A stretch of DNA of 64,000 nt, from contig NZ_LDZY01000015.1 of assembly GCF_001029285.1 (NCBI RefSeq), positions 59,573 through 123,572 of the forward strand, given 5' to 3'. Shown here in pieces: positions 26,376 through 33,434 of this stretch. This DNA comes from Desulfosporosinus acididurans (GTDB lineage Bacteria > Bacillota > Desulfitobacteriia > Desulfitobacteriales > Desulfitobacteriaceae). The notes under the pieces are model-generated. The model had not been told where the DNA came from and made no database searches. It was given only the letters and a program-made list of their open reading frames with translations. The stretch's first letter is position 1; each line of letters opens with the position of its first letter. Position numbers and translations under genes: made by a program.

Positions 26376-27122
26376 ATGCAGGATCTATGGGAAATTTTTA
26401 AAATCAGTACCATCGCAGGACTAGCTACGACCTTAGGAAGTTTGCTTGTTCTTTTGTTCGGTAAACCGCAGGAGCGCATCCTGGCTTCACTGTTGGCAGG
26501 AGCAGGCGGAGTGATGCTTGCCGTGGTCAGTGTTGACCTGCTGCCCAATGCCTGGAAAATCGGCCCGCCTCTTCAGGTTGGCTTGGGCTTTGCCTTAGGC
26601 TTGTTCTTCATGCTGATCGCTGATCGTCAGCTCAAGACACCGGGAAGGGACTCGTCACTCCCTTTAACAAGACGTCAGCGTCTTAAACGGACCGGCCTGC
26701 TCGTCGCAACAGGGATTGCTTTACACGATATTCCGGAAGGAATGGCCATTGCCATCAGCCAGGAAGCTGCTCCCAGCCTCGGCCTCCTTATTGCCATCGC
26801 TATTACCTTACATAATCTCCCCGAAGGAATGGCTACAACCGCACCCTTAACTATGGCTGGAATCCGTTGGTGGAAAATATTAGCTTTAAATATCGGAATA
26901 GCTGTCTTCACACCTTTAGGAGCCTTAATCGGCCTTCTGGCACTCGAAGGAGTAGAAAATTCCCTGGCTTTTTTTCTGGCCTTCGCCGCAGGAGCAATGA
27001 CTTTTCTCGTCTTCGCCGAACTAATCCCCCTCTCACGGGAGCGCCATCCGCATTATGCTCTCCTCGGCGGAACCATCGGTTTCCTATTCTTCGCCCTGAT
27101 CAGTATGCTTCTTCCGGCATAA
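26376..27122 (+). CDS. ZIP-family metal ion transporter
   Basis: The 248-residue protein has about eight transmembrane helices. The metal-binding signatures are in helices 4 and 5: HDIPEGMAIAIS and HNLPEGMA, the H-x-x-PEG pattern of bacterial ZIP proteins (ZupT/GufA type). A cytoplasmic loop between helices 3 and 4 is short and basic and lacks the His-rich stretch of eukaryotic ZIPs. It should import zinc, iron or manganese. The ATG at 26376 has AAGGAG 7 nt upstream; an earlier in-frame ATG does not. Its stop is 14 bp from the convergent SGNH gene. Confidence 0.9.
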   Translation: MQDLWEIFKISTIAGLATTLGSLLVLLFGKPQERILASLLAGAGGVMLAVVSVDLLPNAWKIGPPLQVGLGFALGLFFMLIADRQLKTPGRDSSLPLTRRQRLKRTGLLVATGIALHDIPEGMAIAISQEAAPSLGLLIAIAITLHNLPEGMATTAPLTMAGIRWWKILALNIGIAVFTPLGALIGLLALEGVENSLAFFLAFAAGAMTFLVFAELIPLSRERHPHYALLGGTIGFLFFALISMLLPA

Positions 27123-27136
27123 TGTCTTGATACCCA

Positions 27137-27838
27137 TTACTTCAGCAGTTTAGCCGCATAATCTCCCATTTCTTCATAACCTTTGGCATTGGGGTATTTT
27201 CCATCCTTAGAGGCTAAACCAGCAATGTATTTCTTGGAGTTATCAAACAGCACTGTCGTAAAATCCAAGGTCATAATCGACTGTTTTTGGGCGTAATCAA
27301 TTTCCCAAGCACGAAATTCCTGGATACTCGTTTGATACTTTGGATACCAAATGGGTAAGGCCAAGACAGGAATAATGTTGTGAGCTTTTGCCTTTTCAAC
27401 TATCGCTTGAATATTCGTTTGATAATCTTTCAGAGAAACATTTTGGAGCGCATCCCCGGTTCCGATAAAAATAATCACTCGGCCCGGCTTTTGACTGACT
27501 ACATCGGCGTCGAAACGAGCCAGCAAATCTTTGGCTGTCTGGCTCCCTTTTCCCTTATTGACAACGCTTATCTTCAGATCATCGGCTAAGCGCTGAGTCC
27601 AAGAATGTCTTGTGTCCAAGGGATATCCCAGGGTAAAGGAGTCCCCTAAGGCTACGATCTTTGAATTGCTGGGAGTTTGTACGGAAGCAGCAGTTCTCTG
27701 AGTTTCCGAAGCACCTGCTGTCGATCCCGATGGCTGACCGGCTTGACCCCACAATCCGAGAAATCCGGTGATAACGACAATTAAAGCCAGCGCAGCGGCA
27801 GCTTGAATCAGACGTATCTCCAATCGATAAGTACGCAT
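27137..27838 (-). CDS. SGNH/GDSL-fold extracellular protein with altered catalytic blocks
   Basis: The 233-residue protein has an N-terminal signal anchor (about 9-31) and a Ser/Thr-rich linker, so the domain lies outside the membrane. Block I is intact (ALGDSFTLGYP, Ser67). Block III reads GTGD where active enzymes have GxND, and block V reads DGKYPNAKGY where the catalytic His of DGxHPN is replaced by Tyr. It may be an inactive relative or use another residue. Active family members are esterases or sugar O-deacetylases. I checked the Tyr codon (TAC) in the sequence directly. Confidence 0.82.
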   Translation of the reverse strand: MRTYRLEIRLIQAAAALALIVVITGFLGLWGQAGQPSGSTAGASETQRTAASVQTPSNSKIVALGDSFTLGYPLDTRHSWTQRLADDLKISVVNKGKGSQTAKDLLARFDADVVSQKPGRVIIFIGTGDALQNVSLKDYQTNIQAIVEKAKAHNIIPVLALPIWYPKYQTSIQEFRAWEIDYAQKQSIMTLDFTTVLFDNSKKYIAGLASKDGKYPNAKGYEEMGDYAAKLLK

Positions 27839-28012
27839 AGAAAAAACTCCTCCTTTTCCTTCTAAAAACTACTTATTCTACATCGTTTTCCTCTTTCCTT
27901 CTAACACCACTTAGAACTATATCCCAGAAACCCTCTTCTGAAAGGTCAATCCCCTATACACCAGTGCGCTCCTAAGCGCATATTTTATAGGAGGAAATAA
28001 GGAGGTGCCCTT

Positions 28013-28495
28013 ATGAGTTACATTGACAAGGCCCGTGAATTAGGAGAAGCCCTGTCTCAGACCCCCGAACTTCAAGGTCTAAAGGCGGCAGAGGCTGCCA
28101 TTATGGCTGATCCGCAAAGCAAAGAAGGATTCATCGAGTACCAGGAGAAAGAGCGCAATCTCGTCACTGCCCAAATGATTAGCAAAGTGGTTCCAGAGAA
28201 AGAATCTCTAGCTCTGCTTGATCTTAAAGTGCGGCTAATGAATAAATATCCTCTGATTAAAAACTACTTTGTTCAGCAGCAAAATTATGAAAAGCTGATG
28301 GCCATGGTTAATCTAACTCTGACAACTGCAATGCATGGGCTGCCTTCGGCAAGCGACCTGCCCATTCCAGAAGAGCTAAAGGGCATGGCCCAGCAAATTC
28401 TTGACAAAATCAGCGGCGGAAACCCCATGGAAAAAATGCAGGTCACCCCTGACATGGTAAAAAACCTCAAACTACCGCCATTAACGCAGAAATAG
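28013..28495 (+). CDS. YlbF/YmcA-family protein
   Basis: The 160-residue, mostly helical protein fits the YlbF/YmcA family: the N-terminal KARELGEAL segment, the AEAAIMADPQSKEGF segment and the central long helix are characteristic. In Bacillus subtilis YlbF, YmcA and YaaT form an iron-sulfur complex that acts with RNase Y on mRNA maturation and affects sporulation and biofilm. The last 50 residues, Met/Pro/Lys-rich, are an extension. AGGAGG precedes the ATG. It is first in a plus-strand operon with three small unknown genes. Confidence 0.78.
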   Translation: MSYIDKARELGEALSQTPELQGLKAAEAAIMADPQSKEGFIEYQEKERNLVTAQMISKVVPEKESLALLDLKVRLMNKYPLIKNYFVQQQNYEKLMAMVNLTLTTAMHGLPSASDLPIPEELKGMAQQILDKISGGNPMEKMQVTPDMVKNLKLPPLTQK

Positions 28496-28513
28496 TCAAA
28501 GGCAGGGGTTAAA

Positions 28514-28633
28514 ATGATCAATGGTTATCGGGGCCCAAACTTTATCAACGATATCACACATCCTGTAACATTCATAGCTTTTCTGATTGTCATTATTTTA
28601 GGAAGCTGGGCAACGATTTGCACCTGGTTCTAA
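28514..28633 (+). CDS. 39-residue single-span membrane protein
   Basis: A small frame sits 18 bp after the YlbF-family gene, preceded by AGGGG at good spacing. It encodes a polar N-terminus (MINGYRGPNFINDI), one hydrophobic helix at about residues 17-36 and a very short end with Cys and Trp. The next gene starts 25 bp after its stop, so it is embedded in the operon. I do not recognise a family. Confidence 0.6.
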   Translation: MINGYRGPNFINDITHPVTFIAFLIVIILGSWATICTWF

Positions 28634-28658
28634 AAACGTAAAGGAGAGGAGGAAAGCC

Positions 28659-29258
28659 GTGATTCAAAGAACTGAATGTGCTCCCCCCTTACCGGCTACT
28701 TCTTTCTCCTTTACTATTTTAGTCGACAGCCCTATTCGCCGCAATTTACCCTTCTGCCCTGTCAGTGCCATGTTATTTCCTATAGCCTCAACGGAAATCG
28801 AGTATGCTTCCATGATTGTTGCCGGTATTGATGTGCTGATGACGTTTCTTTTTAAACGTTCATTAGCTCATCCACCCAACTTTAGTCGCCCAACACCGGA
28901 ACATTATCCCGTGACTCTTACTCTGCCCCAGCTAACGCAGCTTATGCAGGCGACAATGAACGGTCAAATACCTATGCAGCCTCTCCCTCAGCCTGTCCCC
29001 GGCCAGGGTTTTGGCCCTGTCGGTACTGACGAGCCTCTATTTCCGGATAACTTGAGCGTTTCCTTAGTAATTTCTGCTCCTTTTGCACCGTTTGACGGAA
29101 GTCCTGACACTTCCTTTAACGTCCCCTTATTTGAAATCCCCGGGGTCCCCGGCAACTTAATTATTGCTCTGGGAATCATCATCGCCCAGTTCTTTATCGA
29201 GCGCAGCGGAATCGGTATTCCTAATGGAAATGGGGGGGATAGCGTTGCCACTTTTTAA
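28659..29258 (+). CDS. Protein of unknown function with C-terminal hydrophobic segment
   Basis: The 199-residue protein begins with GTG, 5 nt after a GAGGAGG-type site. Residues 1-75 contain hydrophobic stretches (SMIVAGIDVLMTFLF near 52-66). A Pro/Gln-rich middle (about 90-120) and a final hydrophobic helix (GNLIIALGIIIAQFF, about 164-178) follow. I recognise no domain. Its 3' end overlaps the next gene by 14 bp, and it lies in the YlbF-family operon. Membrane or spore-envelope location is a guess. Confidence 0.6.
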   Translation: MIQRTECAPPLPATSFSFTILVDSPIRRNLPFCPVSAMLFPIASTEIEYASMIVAGIDVLMTFLFKRSLAHPPNFSRPTPEHYPVTLTLPQLTQLMQATMNGQIPMQPLPQPVPGQGFGPVGTDEPLFPDNLSVSLVISAPFAPFDGSPDTSFNVPLFEIPGVPGNLIIALGIIIAQFFIERSGIGIPNGNGGDSVATF

Positions 29259-29532
29259 CGGGTTGAAAGACGAATGCTCAAGACCCCCACTCTGCAGTTA
29301 TCCAAATTCTAAGTCACCGGCAGCCTGGGATTATGGCTTTAACCGTCTGGTTCCCGTATTGCAGTCCCCAACCGTCGGAGCAGGAATGTTAGCCATTACT
29401 TTTTTCTTTTTCATCGCCTTCTTCTCCAACGTTCTTTTAGCTCAATTATCGTTAAAAACTATCGGCATTGCAGTAACGGTCACAACCTATAGCTTAATGG
29501 CTTTAATCGTGCTCATTTTGTTTTTACTGTAG
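29245..29532 (+). CDS. Small two-span membrane protein of unknown function
   Basis: The 95-residue protein has a Cys-containing, Pro-rich N-terminal half followed by two hydrophobic helices (GAGMLAITFFFFIAFF and TVTTYSLMALIVLILFLL). I chose the TTG at 29245-29247 because a run of seven G residues ends 6 nt upstream; in-frame ATGs at 29224 and 29230 lie inside that run or before it. It is the last gene of the operon and is followed by a strong terminator at 29587. Confidence 0.55.
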   Translation: MPLFNGLKDECSRPPLCSYPNSKSPAAWDYGFNRLVPVLQSPTVGAGMLAITFFFFIAFFSNVLLAQLSLKTIGIAVTVTTYSLMALIVLILFLL

Positions 29533-29586
29533 ACGATCTCGGGCACCTCTTCAGTGAGCGAATAAAATTAGAATGGCTCAGAGCGC

Positions 29587-29621
29587 AAAAAATAGCCAGA
29601 TTGCAATTCTGGCTATTTTTT
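29587..29621 (+). terminator. Bidirectional terminator between convergent genes
   Basis: AAAAAATAGCCAGA (29587-29600) pairs perfectly with TTCTGGCTATTTTT(T) (29607-29621) over a 6-nt loop, with U-runs on both strands. It ends the YlbF operon and the minus-strand gene at 29637. Confidence 0.88.
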
Positions 29622-29636
29622 ATCTGTTCTAGTTTT

Positions 29637-30536
29637 TTAAGGGGTTGGCGGAGGAAGTATGGTTTCAGAAGGTGCCATGACTTCAGGAGCCATCATTGTT
29701 TCAGAAGGCACTCCCATCTGACTCGGAGCAGGCAGCACTTGCGGTACGCCAGCACCAGGCAGCGCTTCAGGGCCGACCGGCGGTTTCTTGCCTCTGAACA
29801 AGTTAGAGATCTTACCCCAGAAGGATTGAGCCGTATTCTTCATCGGACTGAGGAATGCCGCAGGTCCTCGGGGTTCTTGAACTTTCAAAATAATAGGGCC
29901 GTTGGGTGCCTGACCCAGCTGGCCGATACCTTCCACCGAAACTACCGTTCGGGTATAGGGGTACAAGGGAACAGGACTTTGAAAATGGGCCCTATAAACA
30001 CCATTGCCAACAGGACGCAGAACACCGGCTAAGAAGCCCATCTTCCCTTTATTATCCACAAGATAGGCCGCATACTGACCAAGCTGGCCTTGCCCCAGGA
30101 AGGTCTGCGGCGGCGGAAGATTGGCTACTAACAGAAAACTGTTGTCAGGGGATATGGTCGCCACACCGTTAGCAGCAATTCCTTCTTGAGCCGCTTGAAG
30201 AATAAGCTGTCTTGCCTGATTCATCCCCTGATTTGGTCCTTGCAGCTGGGGCTGGGAGAAACCGCCCATACCCTGGGATACGGGAGGAACCTGCCAGGGG
30301 TTCCCAGGTGCAGGCCCTGAAAATGGGGCTTGTTTAGGGCCGATAAATCCCCCTCGTAGATTTTGAACTTGACCATCCTTTTGAAAAATGCCGTTCGCTT
30401 TAAGTTTTGATCCCAAAGTATCACGAATCGTACCGGGAGAGTATCCCGGAGCCAATGGAGCATTAGGTAATGTTGGGAATCCCTGCGAACCCATGGGTTC
30501 ATAAGGATTTGAAGGAGTGTTCCCGCTGAACTTCAC
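29637..30536 (-). CDS. Pro/Gly/Gln-rich protein of unknown function
   Basis: The 299-residue protein lacks a signal peptide and membrane helix. Residues 1-110 and 225-299 are rich in Pro, Gly and Gln. The middle (about 105-215) looks like a folded beta-rich domain with AYLVDNKGKMGFLAG and YPYTRTVVSVEG. Such composition is common in spore coat proteins, but nothing identifies it as one. It is convergent with the YlbF operon and shares its terminator. AGGAGG-type sequence lies before the ATG. Confidence 0.65.
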   Translation of the reverse strand: MKFSGNTPSNPYEPMGSQGFPTLPNAPLAPGYSPGTIRDTLGSKLKANGIFQKDGQVQNLRGGFIGPKQAPFSGPAPGNPWQVPPVSQGMGGFSQPQLQGPNQGMNQARQLILQAAQEGIAANGVATISPDNSFLLVANLPPPQTFLGQGQLGQYAAYLVDNKGKMGFLAGVLRPVGNGVYRAHFQSPVPLYPYTRTVVSVEGIGQLGQAPNGPIILKVQEPRGPAAFLSPMKNTAQSFWGKISNLFRGKKPPVGPEALPGAGVPQVLPAPSQMGVPSETMMAPEVMAPSETILPPPTP

Positions 30537-30649
30537 CTTGCGCCCCTCCTTTATAATTTCATACTAACCTCTTAACATGATATGATTAAATGAAAGGAAG
30601 AGTTCTGATATACTGTTAAGAAAGGCAAACTATTCTTAGGGAGGCTGCT

Positions 30650-31606
30650 ATGCCGGATAAATTAACCACACTATTTACCAAAGAAATCTCACGCCGGGAC
30701 TTTTTTCGCGGAGCCGGCGGCTTTATCGTCAACCACTGGCTGCTTTCACTGCTGCCCGTCGGAGGCGCCGGTGTGCTCGGCTGGGCAGAACATGATACCC
30801 GGGAATTGCAGAGCGAAATGTGGGATCTATTCTATCCCAAACTGCCAAAATCCCTGGAAGGGAAAACCGTCTGCCAACTGAGCGACCTACATTTGGAAAC
30901 CCTGAAAATATCTCCCCAGCGCATTTTCCAAACCACGATGGCCCAAAAACCAGACTTGCTCGTCCTTACCGGAGACATCATCTCAACACGTACCGATCTG
31001 GATAAAGTCGACTCCTATTTAGAAAAGCTCTCCGCCCCCTACGGAAAGTATGTCGTCTTAGGCAACAATGACTACAGCCACCTGTCACATACATTATTGA
31101 AACGTTTTCTGAAACAGCTTCAGGGGCTAGGCTGGATCCCTCTGATTAATGAATCATCCTTTATAACCTCACTTAATCTCTGGATTATTGGCATTGACGA
31201 TCCGGCAACCGCTCACGATAATGTAGATCAAGCCTATCAAAACCTTCTCACCGCGAAGACCCCACTGTCAACATCCCAGACTCCTCCCTTCTGCCTCGCC
31301 TTAGCTCACTCCTCCGATTGCCTCGATGATGTTGCTTTCTACGGAGCCGATCTTTTGCTAACGGGACATACCCACGGAGGCCAAATTCGCATCCCAGGTC
31401 TGCCGCCCTTGATTACCAACACTTACCTCGGCGACAAAGGAATTTACGAAGGATACCATGTCATACAAGGCATCCCCCTCTACGTCAACCGCGGTATTGG
31501 CGAAAGCGTCATCCCGCTGCGTTTCAACGTTCCCCCGGAAATCACCTTCTTCACCTTGCATCAAGGAAATGCCTCACCCAAACATCAAACCAAAGACGCC
31601 AAATAG
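30650..31606 (+). CDS. Tat-exported metallophosphoesterase (YkuE-like)
   Basis: This is a 318-residue protein. Residues 14-21 (SRRDFFRG) match the twin-arginine export motif and are followed by a hydrophobic stretch. The calcineurin-like fold shows all metal motifs in order: SDLHLE, GDII, GNND, AHSSD and GHTHGGQ. YkuE-type enzymes act at the outer membrane face on phosphodiesters or lipid-linked substrates, with metal loaded before Tat export. AGGGAGG precedes the ATG. A strong terminator overlaps its stop codon. Confidence 0.9.
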   Translation: MPDKLTTLFTKEISRRDFFRGAGGFIVNHWLLSLLPVGGAGVLGWAEHDTRELQSEMWDLFYPKLPKSLEGKTVCQLSDLHLETLKISPQRIFQTTMAQKPDLLVLTGDIISTRTDLDKVDSYLEKLSAPYGKYVVLGNNDYSHLSHTLLKRFLKQLQGLGWIPLINESSFITSLNLWIIGIDDPATAHDNVDQAYQNLLTAKTPLSTSQTPPFCLALAHSSDCLDDVAFYGADLLLTGHTHGGQIRIPGLPPLITNTYLGDKGIYEGYHVIQGIPLYVNRGIGESVIPLRFNVPPEITFFTLHQGNASPKHQTKDAK

Positions 31607-31628
31607 CCCCGCAAACGCGGGGCTATTT
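31601..31628 (+). terminator. Terminator overlapping the metallophosphoesterase stop
   Basis: AAATAGCCCCGC (31601-31612) and GCGGGGCTATTT (31617-31628) form a perfect 12-bp stem with an AAAC loop. The TAG stop lies in the left arm. Confidence 0.82.
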
Positions 31629-31711
31629 CATTTCTCAAGTCAGGCGGCACATAAAATATGCCGTCACCCAAAAAACGTTCTCTCTTATTCTCGTTTCGTT
31701 ACCAAGCCCGG

Positions 31712-31878
31712 GACGCAGTGTGACGCAATCGCGAGGCCTCTACGTAAGCAGCCCAGAAAACTTCCGTTCTAGCGACCGACCCCTGATACGGGGCGGTGAA
31801 CAGGGATGAACCCCGCTCCCCAAATCAGTCGCTGGAACGGTTAGTTTGCTCTGCGCATGTACGGCTGAACGCTGCGTC
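31712..31878 (+). ncRNA. Candidate 167-nt structured RNA of unknown class
   Basis: The stretch folds into one long rod. Stems are 31712-31721 with 31869-31878 (10 bp), 31736-31738 with 31863-31865, 31741-31745 with 31857-31861, 31754-31762 with 31843-31853 (one bulge), and 31764-31776 with 31828-31840 (13 bp). The apical part holds CCCC/GGGG (31780-31783, 31790-31793) and C-rich runs that could compete for it. All three wobble pairs in these main stems are G-U on the plus strand and would be A-C on the minus strand, which favours plus-strand RNA. It lies between convergent genes, 8 bp from the SleB stop. I cannot name a family; HEARO/omega-RNA-like or other standalone RNAs should be tested. 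Confidence 0.5.
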
Positions 31879-31885
31879 ATACAAG

Positions 31886-32560
31886 TCAAATACTAAACGT
31901 ATGGTTCCCAATCTTTTTAATAACGGGTCTGCTTTTTATCCAACGATCTTTCGTAAGCCGGGGATTATAATAATATATTGCCCCATTGGTGGGATCATCA
32001 CCTGAAAGTGCTGCTTCTGCAGCCTTGTAGGCTACGTCATTCGGATCAAGGTGAATCTGCTGATCCTTAACGGCCGTAAAAGCACCGGGTTGATAAATAA
32101 CACCCCACATAGTTTTCGGAAAATGAGGATCCTTAAGGCGATTTAAAACAACAGCTCCAACAGCGACTTGACCTTCAAAATTCTCTCCCCGCGCTTCGCC
32201 ATAAATTACGCGGGATAACAGGTTGACTTCCTCTTCTGTTACGAAACGCCCCAAACTGCGGGAGAGAACTTGATGCCCTGTATCTGGCGGTGGTGTATCT
32301 TGCGACAATTTATTATTTTCATACTGATCATTATTAACAATAATATTATACGTTGGAATTTTAGTTGTCGACTTTGTTGGCGGAGGCTCATTGGAACGAG
32401 AAGATTGAGGTCCGGTGTTTGAGTTGACAAAAATGATTTCATACATATCATCTTGCCCTAAAACAGGATAGATGTCGGCTTGCCAAAGAAACAAACACAT
32501 CAACCCACAAAGAAAGATCGCCAAGGACTTCCGACATCGTCGGTGTGGCAAAAAAATCAC
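31886..32560 (-). CDS. SleB-type cell wall (spore cortex) hydrolase
   Basis: The 224-residue protein has an N-terminal hydrophobic segment (about 11-28), a low-complexity Ser/Thr/Pro linker (about 45-95) and a Hydrolase_2 (SleB/CwlJ) domain from about 105 to the end. The catalytic Glu lies in VIYGEARGE (Glu122). AVGAVVLNRL and AIYYYNPRL are typical of the family. SleB enzymes are lytic transglycosylases that open the muramic-lactam cortex during germination; relatives without a peptidoglycan-binding domain, as here, also act on vegetative wall. Start region shows only a modest ribosome site. Confidence 0.87.
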   Translation of the reverse strand: MIFLPHRRCRKSLAIFLCGLMCLFLWQADIYPVLGQDDMYEIIFVNSNTGPQSSRSNEPPPTKSTTKIPTYNIIVNNDQYENNKLSQDTPPPDTGHQVLSRSLGRFVTEEEVNLLSRVIYGEARGENFEGQVAVGAVVLNRLKDPHFPKTMWGVIYQPGAFTAVKDQQIHLDPNDVAYKAAEAALSGDDPTNGAIYYYNPRLTKDRWIKSRPVIKKIGNHTFSI

Positions 32561-32748
32561 CTCTTAAGTTCTAAACTATTTCTAGTCTTTCCCAATAAAG
32601 GCGATTTTTATAACATTAAAAATTTTGTAACATGTATTGCTTTTTTTCTTTCCTAATCATATCCAACAGTTAATTTACATATACTTAGGCAAACTGAGCA
32701 AAGCTAAAGAGAATAATTTTTTGTACCATGTAAAGTGAGGGTGACGAT

Positions 32749-33144
32749 ATGCGAGCTTTTTTAAAAAATTTACTTACATCGTATTCTTCACCATGCGACC
32801 TACCCCTAAGCGAAGCCGAACGATTACTGGGAGAAATTGAGGAATCTCGTGAAAAAATCGAGTATGCTTGGAATCACTTCGATTACGCGGATCCGGAATA
32901 TGTTGAAATTGCTGTTCTTGAACTTCTTTTGGCAGAAACTCAATATAGTATACTCAACAAACGTTACCGTTTAATGCTTGGAATTGAGAAAAAATCCCTG
33001 TATTGGGAAACTCCCGAGACAGAATTTCCTTCATTTTCTCTGGAAAGTCAGCTCGAAAACCATGCTTTTTATGGAGCTTTCTTGAATAGTGAAAAAAAAT
33101 CAACACCTGTAGTCTCCCAGTTATTATCACAAAACCCATCATAA
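32749..33144 (+). CDS. DUF2508 (YaaL)-like protein
   Basis: The 131-residue protein has a helical core at about residues 24-80 (LLGEIEESREKIEYAW, DPEYVEIAVLELLLAETQY) that resembles DUF2508/YaaL proteins. The C-terminal 50 residues are an unrelated Ser/Glu-rich tail. Bacillus YaaL lies near recR and csfB and has no firm function. The ATG at 32749 has GAGGGTGA upstream. It is transcribed alone and ends in the hairpin at 33178. Confidence 0.55.
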   Translation: MRAFLKNLLTSYSSPCDLPLSEAERLLGEIEESREKIEYAWNHFDYADPEYVEIAVLELLLAETQYSILNKRYRLMLGIEKKSLYWETPETEFPSFSLESQLENHAFYGAFLNSEKKSTPVVSQLLSQNPS

Positions 33145-33177
33145 TATCCCAACATATCTTTCTAAAATAATCTCCTT

Positions 33178-33213
33178 AAAAGTTGGCCCAAAATTCTCTC
33201 TGGGCCAGCTTTT
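33178..33213 (+). terminator. Terminator after the DUF2508-like gene
   Basis: AAAAGTTGGCCCA pairs with TGGGCCAGCTTTT around a 10-nt loop (one U-G pair on the plus strand), followed by TTTTA. Confidence 0.82.
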
Positions 33214-33357
33214 ATCTTCCACTTTCAAGGGGTATCTACAATTCCTTTATGATTTATGTACGGATCTTCCCCTTTTCTCAAATGTAGAAGCGTGTAGAAT
33301 ACTGTTGTTCCTAAAAATAATTTTTGCGGAGACTGTATTATAACCTTTATGCATAAA

Positions 33358-33392
33358 GGAAGCCGACTCACCCGAAGGTGGATCGGCTCCCT
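33358..33392 (-). terminator. Terminator of the S-layer-like gene
   Basis: Minus strand AGCCGA...CACC, TTCG loop, GGTG...TCGGCT with a small internal loop, then CCTTTAT. It lies about 45 bp past the stop of the 1204-residue surface protein. Confidence 0.65.
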
Positions 33393-33434
33393 TGTTCGAC
33401 TGGTACCCTTTGCAGTTAACTTTTAATACTAGAA

